From the NCBI GenBank assembly GCA_021827955.1, contig JAKATY010000025.1, positions 1 through 5,157 of the forward strand: 5,157 bases of DNA. The letters are read 5' to 3'. Positions 1 through 4,288 of the stretch are shown here, piece by piece. A program made the translations under genes and the position numbers. Below the pieces are notes generated by a model that saw only the letters and a list, made by a program, of their open reading frames with translations, did not search any database and had not been told where the DNA came from. Numbering within the stretch: the first letter of the stretch is position 1; every line of letters begins with the position of its first letter. Source of the stretch: Microcaldota archaeon. Lineage in GTDB: Archaea > Micrarchaeota > Micrarchaeia > Micrarchaeales > Micrarchaeaceae.

Positions 1-1
1 A

Positions 2-175
2 ATCCTAGGTAAGGGCAGGCTTGACTTCGGCGAGCAGAAGGAGAATATCATAACTCACTACGACAAGAATGGCAAACCGCTCGAAATCGAGATACTTGAA
101 GCCAGCAAGACAGCAATGAAGATGATGAGCACAATCATGAGCGGCAGGAAGCGCGTAGCTGTTGCAGCCATTTAG
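2..175 (+). CDS. DUF2283 family protein, C-terminal part (partial at left edge)
   Basis: Frame 2 is open from the left edge to TAG at 173-175, giving 57 visible codons; the start lies outside the window. The visible peptide begins ILGKGRLDFGEQ and continues with ENIITHYDKNGKPLEIEILEASK. The acidic strand, the turn with Asp-Lys-Asn-Gly, then I/L-E-I-x-x-A-S-K are the hallmark of the C-terminal half of DUF2283, a small beta-rich domain of unknown function found in many archaea and bacteria. After the domain there is a Met-rich basic tail (MKMMSTIMSGRKRVAVAAI) that is longer than usual for the family. The gene converges tail-to-tail on the integrase remnant, and the two stop codons overlap. It may be cargo of the same integrated element or the first chromosomal gene beyond it; the window does not decide. 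Function is unknown. Confidence 0.7.
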   Translation: MLGKGRLDFGEQKENIITHYDKNGKPLEIEILEASKTAMKMMSTIMSGRKRVAVAAI

Positions 176-552
176 GATTGAATGGAAAACGGAAATAAGA
201 GATATAGGATTACCCTGACTGCCTCGTCTATTCTAAGCCCAAGCTGCGCTTGGTAGCTTAATAGAAGGTGAAACCTGTCAGAGTCTATCACATGCAGGAA
301 CCTTTGAAGCTGAATGTCGGAGAACACCTTTGAGAGCGAGCCATATTTCGACGTCTTCCTCTTGCCGACAAACCTCTTGGTTTAGGTCTTATGTAGCACT
401 GACCGTAGCTGCTGTAACTGGTGCCATGAAACGTTCATGGACACCTGCTTGAGGGTTTCCGAGAAATCTTCCCTTCTTGAAGATTTCCGTTTCGGATTTC
501 CGAACCCTAGCTTGTCTCCGTGAATCAGATTTGCAGGGGGTGAGATTTGAAC
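172..552 (-). pseudogene. Tyrosine recombinase (archaeal integrase) remnant, degenerate and C-terminally truncated
   Basis: One minus-strand frame runs from inside the tRNA T-arm (552) to TAA at 172-174, with an in-frame TAA at 382-384. Before that stop it reads a basic stretch and then EDFSETLKQVSMNVSWHQLQ, which resembles the helical core-binding domain. After the stop it reads TKRFVGKRKT, then SDIQLQRFLHVIDSDRFHLL and LSYQAQLGLRIDEAVRV. The last part is the start of the catalytic domain of tyrosine recombinases; the Arg of LGLRIDEAV (codon 232-234) is the first catalytic arginine. Similarity ends near 212, and the rest (ILYLLFPFSIQS) is unlike any integrase, so the Lys, His-x-x-Arg and Tyr boxes are missing. 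There is no good start codon. The fragment must be inactive. Its orientation (same as the tRNA, starting in the tRNA 3' half) is typical of tRNA-targeting archaeal integrases whose attachment site overlaps the int gene. Whether it was a split int(C) fragment or a whole gene cannot be told. Confidence 0.75.
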
Positions 553-583
553 TCACGTAGGCGCTAGGCCACAGGATCTTAAG
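532..583 (-). other. Candidate attL: tRNA-Leu 3' half used as integration site
   Basis: The 3' half of the tRNA gene (anticodon loop to discriminator base) is followed immediately on the same strand by an integrase remnant whose open frame starts in the T-arm. This is the usual composition of an attachment-site border in archaeal elements, where the tRNA is regenerated by the element's copy of its 3' half. The partner direct repeat (attR) would lie at lower coordinates outside this window and no second copy is present here. The extent of the core is therefore a guess. Confidence 0.4.
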
Positions 584-594
584 TCCTGCGCATT

Positions 595-613
595 TTTCCG
601 TGGCTTATGCCAA
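595..613 (-). other. Putative archaeal tRNA intron (19 nt) in the D-loop, relaxed bulge-helix-bulge
   Basis: Reading the minus strand from 619 gives TCTG (619-616), a 3-nt bulge GTT (615-613), TGGC (612-609), loop ATAA, GCCA (604-601), CGGA (600-597), then a 3-nt bulge AAA (596-594). TCTG pairs with CGGA in 4 bp (one G-U), and TGGC pairs with GCCA in 4 bp. This is the bulge-helix-bulge arrangement cut by archaeal splicing endonuclease. Cutting after the second base of each bulge removes 595-613 and restores an 11-nt leucine-type D-loop. The outer helix is only the 3-bp D-stem with unpaired bases between, so this is a relaxed motif. Exact cut sites are inferred. Confidence 0.65.
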
Positions 614-659
614 ACCAGACTCTGCCACCCCTGCATGAAGAATGCAGTAGTTGCCACGC

Positions 660-1394
660 TTACGCATACATGGACGGGCTCGTGCTGTTCACTACCTTCT
701 TGTAGTTGTCGTGCGTGTCCTTGCCTTTCTTCATTATCTCGCGTATCTTTGCCTCTACTTCTTTTGCCTCTTTCTCCAGTTCGCTTACGTCTATGTTTAG
801 CTTTGTTGCCTTGTTGAACGCCTCTATTGCGTATTCCGCGTACTTGGGGTCTATTACCTCTCCTTCAACAGGCACCAGTATGTTGAGATCATCTACGTTG
901 TCTAGCACAGCATCGCTTATGAGGAGCGCGCTTACGCCTATCGAAACGCCGTCGCTTATGAGTGTAAGCCCTGTGCTCTTGGCCAGCTTTTGCATGCTTG
1001 GCGTTGAAGCTAAAGAGTATATCCCTTTTGTAGGAGCGGTCTGGGGAATGCCACCTATCGATATTATCCTTGAAACGCCTTTCCCTTTCAGGAACTTGTA
1101 CACTTCCGAAGATAATTCGTAAATCATGTTTACGGGTATTGCAAACTCAGCGAAGATCGTGCAAATCTTGTACTTGCTGCTGTAATAGATTCTCACTGGC
1201 TTCATGGGCGTGCTGTTGTGCACGGAAACAAGCGGAGGAAAGTCGCTGCTGTTGAGATATCCTGCATATTCGAGCTCCAGCTTGTCTATTATATAGCTGA
1301 TGGCCATAGGCCCAACAAGCCCTGTTCCCGGGAATCCCTCAACGAATGTGTATCCTTTGAAATCTACCTCTTTGAGCATCTTTATCTCTATCAT
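660..1394 (-). CDS. PAC2-family protein (archaeal proteasome assembly chaperone / activator homolog) with C-terminal HbYX-like motif
   Basis: This is a 244-residue protein of the PAC2 superfamily, related to eukaryotic proteasome assembly chaperones and archaeal PbaA/PbaB. Diagnostic stretches are EGFPGTGLVGPMAISYIIDKL (around residues 19-39), SSDFPPL (49-55), the Pro-x-Arg-Ile-Tyr strand (66-70) and RIISIGGIP (109-117). Residues about 203-224 form a charged, coiled-coil-like helix. The protein ends in Ser-Met-Tyr-Ala. Met-Tyr-Ala fits hydrophobic-Tyr-any, the HbYX tail that inserts into pockets on the 20S proteasome alpha ring; PbaB is known to act on the proteasome through such a tail. ATG at 1394 is preferred because GTGAT precedes it with 3 nt spacing and MIEIK matches a normal family start. 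An upstream in-frame TTG at 1424 would add 10 residues. The tRNA-Leu gene follows 25 nt downstream, and the small repeat protein is divergent. It probably acts in the cytoplasm; the chaperone or activator role is inferred from family and tail. Confidence 0.87.
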   Translation of the reverse strand: MIEIKMLKEVDFKGYTFVEGFPGTGLVGPMAISYIIDKLELEYAGYLNSSDFPPLVSVHNSTPMKPVRIYYSSKYKICTIFAEFAIPVNMIYELSSEVYKFLKGKGVSRIISIGGIPQTAPTKGIYSLASTPSMQKLAKSTGLTLISDGVSIGVSALLISDAVLDNVDDLNILVPVEGEVIDPKYAEYAIEAFNKATKLNIDVSELEKEAKEVEAKIREIMKKGKDTHDNYKKVVNSTSPSMYA

Positions 1395-1405
1395 GGTATC
1401 ACGCT

Positions 1406-1486
1406 TTATCCTTGAAAATAACAATTAATAATGGTTTTGCTTCCTCCTTTTACGTCGTATATTATGTTTTCATTTTCCAAATGCAT
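1406..1486 (-). CDS. Possible 26-residue small ORF upstream of the PAC2 gene
   Basis: ATG at 1486 opens a frame of 26 codons ending at TAA (1408-1406), 11 nt before the PAC2 ATG. The peptide begins MHLENENIIYDVKGG and ends TIINCYFQG. A GGGGA sequence lies 6 nt before the ATG and could serve as a ribosome binding site. An AGGAGGAAG stretch sits inside the frame (around 1443-1451). The composition looks protein-like, and the spacing suggests translational coupling to the next gene. The frame is very short, however, and I recognise no family. It could equally be untranslated leader. Confidence 0.25.
   Translation of the reverse strand: MHLENENIIYDVKGGSKTIINCYFQG
1424..1432 (-). promoter_or_regulatory. 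Candidate TATA element for the PAC2 gene
   Basis: The minus strand reads ATTATTAAT, about 30-38 nt before the ATG at 1394. An archaeal start site about 25 nt downstream of it would give a leader of only a few bases. The alternative is the palindromic box at 1541-1549 read leftward, which would produce a longer leader containing the small ORF. The two cannot be distinguished from sequence. Confidence 0.3.
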
Positions 1487-1512
1487 CGCAAATCCCCTAT
1501 CTGTGCCATTTA

Positions 1513-1539
1513 CTTAATCGTCGGTGCCTCGACGATAAG
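1513..1539. promoter_or_regulatory. Inverted repeat, candidate operator beside the divergent promoter
   Basis: The left arm CTTAATCGTCG (1513-1523) and right arm CGACGATAAG (1530-1539) pair over 10 bp with one unpaired A and a 6-bp centre GTGCCT. The right arm overlaps the BRE position immediately upstream of the ATTTAAAT box, so a bound protein would block TFB/TBP loading. No regulator gene is visible nearby. Function is inferred from position and symmetry only. Confidence 0.4.
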
Positions 1540-1549
1540 TATTTAAATT
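1534..1549 (+). promoter_or_regulatory. BRE/TATA promoter of the small repeat protein gene
   Basis: GATAAGT followed by ATTTAAATT (TATA box at 1541-1549) is a strong archaeal core promoter. It sits about 36 nt before the ATG at 1581, which predicts a start site near 1570 and a leader of about 10 nt holding just the GGTGA ribosome binding site (1571-1575). ATTTAAAT is a perfect palindrome, so leftward transcription toward the PAC2 gene is also possible. Confidence 0.7.
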
Positions 1550-1580
1550 TGACGTGTGTGTATTCTTATCGGTGAAAGCA

Positions 1581-1805
1581 ATGGCAGAAAGAATAGGAAA
1601 GGAAAAAATAGAGAAGGAAGACGGTTTTCTCTATTTTGTTGGAAAAGACGGATACGCCTGGAAGGCCCCGATGAAGACAAATTCTCGCGGCAGGAAGTCA
1701 AGAGTAGGCTCCGAGAAAATCTCCAAGCAAGATGGCTACCTGTACTTCATTGACAAAAGCGGGTACATCGCAAGGGCAAAGGCAAACAGGAAAGGAAGGA
1801 GATAA
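1581..1805 (+). CDS. Small basic protein made of two copies of a 28-residue motif (function unknown)
   Basis: This is a 74-residue protein with no recognised function. Residues 5-32 (beginning IGKEKIEKEDGFLYF) and 42-69 (beginning VGSEKISKQDGYLYF) are copies of one unit, with 14 of 28 positions identical. The shared pattern is G-x-E-K-I-x-K-x-D-G-aromatic-L-Y-F, then K-x-G-Y and a small or basic end. A basic linker (TNSRGRKSR) joins them and the tail is NRKGRR. The alternation of aromatic and hydrophobic residues around DG and GY turns suggests two small beta-hairpins, and the charge suggests nucleic acid or ribosome contact; both are inferences. ATG at 1581 is chosen because GGTGA lies 5 nt upstream. 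A GTG at 1554 is in frame but would precede the predicted transcript start. There is no signal peptide, membrane segment or cysteine. The gene has its own strong promoter and terminator, so it is probably monocistronic and well expressed. I believe similar proteins occur in DPANN archaea, but this is recollection. Confidence 0.8.
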   Translation: MAERIGKEKIEKEDGFLYFVGKDGYAWKAPMKTNSRGRKSRVGSEKISKQDGYLYFIDKSGYIARAKANRKGRR

Positions 1806-1811
1806 TTAGGC

Positions 1812-1865
1812 ATTTTTGATTTTTTTATTTTTATTTCTGTTCCTGTTTTTGTTTATCTTTTTTTC
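1812..1865 (+). terminator. Oligo-T terminator after the small repeat protein gene
   Basis: Starting 7 nt after the stop codon, the plus strand carries repeated T-tracts (TTTTT, TTTTTTT, TTTTT, TTTTT and TTTTTTT) without a stem-loop. This is the usual form of archaeal intrinsic termination. It lies in the convergent gap between the small gene and the DUF192 gene, whose own minus-strand transcript has no comparable T-run there. Confidence 0.7.
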
Positions 1866-1909
1866 AGACTATTTTTATACGCGAAGATATGCTCGATGCA
1901 CGCCCTTGT

Positions 1910-2314
1910 TTATGGCAGGCTAACTTTGTCTCCTATTGCTATCTTTGCTTTCTTGGCGAAACCTTTTCTGGCTTCTATTATGTACTTGCCTTTCTCCCTT
2001 GGCTTGTAGACTTCGCACCCCAACGCCCTCGTGCAGGGCTCCGCGCTTTCTACTATATCAACAATCCTGCCGGATTCGCCTATCCAGATTATGTCTATGC
2101 TGAAAAGCATATTGCGCATCCATATGCCGTAATATCCTTCTCTCCCGAATTTGAACAGCATGCCTTCGTTTTCTCCGAGAGACTTTCTGTACATCAAGCC
2201 TATTGCCTTCTTCACAAAAGAATCGGCCACGAGCAGCTCGAGCTCTCCGCCTCCTATCTTCGCCTTCAGCTTCGAATACTTCTGCCTTTTGTAAAGAAGC
2301 CTGAACACGCACAC
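1910..2314 (-). CDS. DUF192 family protein
   Basis: This 134-residue protein is a complete DUF192 (PF02643) domain. Recognisable blocks are VADSFVKKAIGLMYRKSL (29-46), EGMLFKF (50-56), the W-M-R-N-M block (65-69) followed by SIDIIWI (72-78), and a C-terminal GKYIIEARKGFAKKAKIAIG (109-128) leading into DKV. The family is widespread and its biochemical role is not established. Many bacterial members are exported, but this one has no signal peptide, so a cytoplasmic location is likely. The start is taken as GTG at 2314, preceded by a weak GGATGG. A second GTG two codons later is an alternative, and no ATG is available before the domain. The upstream frame is open to a stop near 2382, so a longer form with an unusual start is not excluded. 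It sits 76 nt downstream of the aldehyde dehydrogenase gene on the same strand with no evident TATA box between, and is probably co-transcribed with it. Confidence 0.85.
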   Translation of the reverse strand: MCVFRLLYKRQKYSKLKAKIGGGELELLVADSFVKKAIGLMYRKSLGENEGMLFKFGREGYYGIWMRNMLFSIDIIWIGESGRIVDIVESAEPCTRALGCEVYKPREKGKYIIEARKGFAKKAKIAIGDKVSLP

Positions 2315-2390
2315 GTTTCCATCCTTGTTTGCCTTTGATCCCAGTTCCTTGCTGGTAGAGCCTGATCCGCGCTTCGCGCTTTATCGCTTT

Positions 2391-4019
2391 CTATTTCTTG
2401 TTAGTGAGAGAGATGCTCTGCTCCCTGAGGAACTGCTGGAGGTAGAACTTGCTGCCGGTTCCCTTTCCTGTAAGCCCGCTTCCCTTCCAGCCCACGAAAG
2501 TGTGAAGGCCCACTATAGCACCGGTGGTTGCGCTTATGCCCCTGTTTATGTATGCCACTCCTGCCTCTATGCTTTCTGAAAATTCCTTTATCTCCTTCTT
2601 GTTCTTGCTGTATAAGCCTGCGGTAAGGCCGTATTCTACGTCATTGGCTTTGCGCATCGCCTCGTCGAAGCCCTTGTAGCTGTCTATGACAAGTATCGGC
2701 ACGAAAAGCTCCTTGTGGAACAGCTCGTGCGAATGGCTGAGCTCCGCTATAACCGGCTCTACGTAATAGCCTTTCAGGCCTGTATTCACAGCATTGCCTC
2801 CGTAAAGCAGCCTGCCTGAGGATTTTATCTTCTCAACGGATTCCATGTAGCGCTTGTATGCGCTTTCGCTTATAAGCGGGCCCATGTAGTTTTCCTTTTT
2901 AAGCGGATCTCCTATGCCGAATGAGCGTGCTTTTTCTATTAGCTTGCTGAGGAAAAGTTCCTTTATCGACTCGTGCACATATACCCTGGAGAGCGCGCTG
3001 CACTTCTGGCCGGCGAATCCGAATGCCGCGCTCGCGACGCCGTTTACTGCTTCTTCCATGTCTGCATACTTCGATACTATGGTCGGGTTCTTCCCTCCCA
3101 TCTCTACAACAAAGACCTTCTGCATGCCTGCGCTATACACTTTTGACAGCATCCTGAGCCCCGTATCCCTGGAGCCTGTGAATACTATGCCTTCGACATC
3201 CTTGTTCACCACGAGCTCGTCTCCCACTTCGGAGCCAGGGCCCGTCAAGTAGTTGAATACTCCGCTGGGCACTCCTGCTTCATTGAGCAGCTTGTAGATC
3301 ATGTATCCAGTAAGCATGGTCATGTTGTCCGAAGACGAGGGCTTGAACACCACGGTATTGCCCGTTATCATCGCGCCAACGCTCATGCCTGTGGATATTG
3401 ATATGGGGAAGTTGAACGGCGCTATTACCCCGAAAACCCCGTAAGGCTTCATGCTTATCGTGACCTTCTCCGCGCTTGAAGGCGCCCCCTGGAAGCCCAA
3501 TCCTGCCTTTGCACTGCTCTCCTCGAGGCTGGTCTTCCTTATATAGCCTTTGTTTCTCTCAAGTTCTCCTGCATAGTATCTCATGAAGTCTATCGCTTCG
3601 TCCACTTCTCCTATGGACTCATAGCGCGATTTCGCGTTCTCGTAGCTCAACACCGCAGCCACGTTGAATTTTTCCCTGGAGAATATCTCTGCCGCCTTCC
3701 TGAATATAAGCGCCCTTTCCTTGTAACTTTTCTTGCTCCATGAAGCAAACGCTTCCTCTGCAGCAGAGATGGCCTGCCTTGCATGCTCCCTTGTCCCTTT
3801 CTGAAAGTATCCTATTATTATTGATGAATCTATAGGGGACCTCTCGGTAATCGTTTCTTGTGCGATCACCTCCTTGCCTCCTATCATCATCGGATATTTA
3901 GCCCCGAAGCCTTTTTTCGCCCTCTCTGCAGCTTCATCAAAAAGCGCGTCAAATTCCTTTTCCCTTCCAGCTTCCAGGAAATTCTTGTACGTAAATTCGT
4001 TTTTGAAACCTTCTGCCAT
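2391..4019 (-). CDS. Aldehyde dehydrogenase of the RocA type, probable 1-pyrroline-5-carboxylate (glutamate semialdehyde) dehydrogenase
   Basis: This is a 542-residue NAD(P)-dependent aldehyde dehydrogenase, close in length to RocA-type enzymes (about 515). Family features are APFNFP with the catalytic Asn (about 203), FKPSSSD with the cofactor-site Lys (about 226), FTGSRDTG in the nucleotide-binding fold (280-287), VVEMGGKNP with the general-base Glu (about 306), FGFAGQKCSALSR with the nucleophilic Cys (about 340), and KELFVPILV in place of the usual EEIFGP. The N-terminal YPMMIGGKEV and the C-terminal TTGAIVG loop (498-504) point to the P5C dehydrogenase group, which oxidises glutamate gamma-semialdehyde to glutamate in proline catabolism. 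The next stretch, LHTFVGWKGSG, departs from the QPFGG-type sequence usual there, so another aldehyde substrate is possible. ATG at 4019 is preferred over an in-frame TTG at 4046 because GGTGGGGG precedes it. The gene diverges from sufB and leads the likely unit with the DUF192 gene. No proline dehydrogenase gene is in view. Confidence 0.85.
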   Translation of the reverse strand: MAEGFKNEFTYKNFLEAGREKEFDALFDEAAERAKKGFGAKYPMMIGGKEVIAQETITERSPIDSSIIIGYFQKGTREHARQAISAAEEAFASWSKKSYKERALIFRKAAEIFSREKFNVAAVLSYENAKSRYESIGEVDEAIDFMRYYAGELERNKGYIRKTSLEESSAKAGLGFQGAPSSAEKVTISMKPYGVFGVIAPFNFPISISTGMSVGAMITGNTVVFKPSSSDNMTMLTGYMIYKLLNEAGVPSGVFNYLTGPGSEVGDELVVNKDVEGIVFTGSRDTGLRMLSKVYSAGMQKVFVVEMGGKNPTIVSKYADMEEAVNGVASAAFGFAGQKCSALSRVYVHESIKELFLSKLIEKARSFGIGDPLKKENYMGPLISESAYKRYMESVEKIKSSGRLLYGGNAVNTGLKGYYVEPVIAELSHSHELFHKELFVPILVIDSYKGFDEAMRKANDVEYGLTAGLYSKNKKEIKEFSESIEAGVAYINRGISATTGAIVGLHTFVGWKGSGLTGKGTGSKFYLQQFLREQSISLTNKK

Positions 4020-4040
4020 TTCCCCCACCTTATTTTCACA

Positions 4041-4136
4041 GCGCAAATGTCAGCCAGCCCGTTTTGCAATAGCAAAAGTTGTACGGAAGCGCCGTGCATG
4101 TCCCTGCCCCTGCAGGCATTGCGTTAATGTTTGCGC
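4041..4136 (-). promoter_or_regulatory. Candidate structured 5' leader RNA of the aldehyde dehydrogenase gene
   Basis: GCGCAAA (4136-4130, minus) pairs with TTTGCGC (4047-4041) and closes a region holding CATT-AACGC-AATG (4129-4117), CCTGC-AGGG-GCAGG (4116-4103), ACGG/CCGT (about 4095-4083) and TTTTGC-TATT-GCAAAA (4077-4062). The closing helix ends about 10 nt before the ribosome binding site at 4021-4031. With the predicted start site near 4141 the whole domain would form the start of the mRNA. I do not recognise a known riboswitch class. One pair in the third hairpin is G-U on the plus strand but C-A on the minus, so a plus-strand RNA is also possible. Confidence 0.35.
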
Positions 4137-4161
4137 TTACAATGTGTCTGTCTCATCTAAC

Positions 4162-4174
4162 TAATAAAAACTTA
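4162..4174 (-). promoter_or_regulatory. Candidate TATA element of the aldehyde dehydrogenase gene
   Basis: The minus strand reads GATAAG then TTTTTATTA (4170-4162), a BRE-like purine/AT stretch followed by an AT-rich box. A start site about 25 nt downstream falls near 4141, just at the beginning of the structured leader, which leaves a 5' leader of about 120 nt. That would be long compared with the other short leaders predicted in this window. Confidence 0.4.
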
Positions 4175-4242
4175 TCGCAAGAAAGGCGAGACGCAGCGTA
4201 AATCCTCGATGCAAAAAGTGTATGTCCTGTCGCTTTATTCCG

Positions 4243-4258
4243 CATAAATTTTAAATAC
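4243..4258 (+). promoter_or_regulatory. TATA-type promoter of sufB
   Basis: CATAAATTTTAAATAC contains a strong archaeal TATA box (TTTAAATA, 4250-4257), 32-39 nt before the ATG at 4289. The predicted start site near 4278 gives a leader of about 10 nt. AGGA (4281-4284) is the only ribosome-binding-like sequence, with a tight 4-nt spacing, so initiation may be close to leaderless. Confidence 0.65.
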
Positions 4259-4288
4259 TATGGTAGTCGCTTTACTAAGCAGGATTAT

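Larger units (their letters stand above)
532..634 (-). tRNA. tRNA-Leu(UAA): tRNA-Leu (anticodon UAA), with a putative 19-nt D-loop intron
   Basis: On the minus strand the acceptor stem is GCAGGGG (634-628) paired with CCCCTGC (539-533), with discriminator A at 532. The D-stem is GCA (625-623)/TGC (592-590). The anticodon arm is CAGGA-CTTAAGA-TCCTG (588-572), with anticodon TAA at 581-579. A 15-nt type II variable arm (571-557) fits leucine, and the T-arm is GTGAG-TTCAAAT-CTCAC (556-540). CCA is not encoded, as is usual in many archaea. The unspliced D-loop would be 30 nt, far too long. Removing the proposed intron leaves an 84-nt tRNA with D-loop GAGTCTGGTAA and the conserved GG. The gene lies 25 nt downstream of the PAC2 gene on the same strand with no clear TATA box in between, so it may be co-transcribed or have a promoter inside that gene. 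Confidence 0.93.

Noticed and set aside
176..531. SRP RNA, RNase P RNA or another housekeeping ncRNA in the hairpin-rich stretch.
   Set aside because: I looked for the SRP helix 8 signature and the RNase P conserved blocks on both strands and found none. The minus strand reads as an integrase remnant, which explains the stretch better.
706..1122. A plus-strand 138-codon open frame opposite the PAC2 gene.
   Set aside because: It is antisense to a clear conserved family, Ser/Leu-rich with no recognisable domain, and is a shadow of the real gene.
1869..1881. A TATA-like box (TATAAAAATA on the minus strand) in the convergent gap after the small gene.
   Set aside because: It would drive transcription toward the 3' end of the small gene with no gene to serve. 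The region is simply T-rich terminator DNA.
2058..2312. A minus-strand frame shifted relative to the DUF192 gene, starting near the same place.
   Set aside because: Arg-rich, with no family match, and entirely inside the DUF192 coding region in another frame.
1889..2338. A plus-strand 149-codon open frame opposite the DUF192 gene.
   Set aside because: The minus strand encodes a full DUF192 domain over the same bases; the plus frame is an overlap artefact.
2341..2380. Short hairpins (GCGC-TTC-GCGC and CCAG-TTCCTTG-CTGG) in the 76-nt gap between the dehydrogenase and DUF192 genes, as a terminator.
   Set aside because: The minus strand has no T-run after either stem, and archaeal terminators rely on T-tracts, so co-transcription remains more likely.
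4041..4136. A tRNA-like gene, because the outer inverted repeat is exactly 7 bp like an acceptor stem.
   Set aside because: Neither strand has a T-arm with a TTCRA-type loop before the 3' strand, nor a credible anticodon arm.
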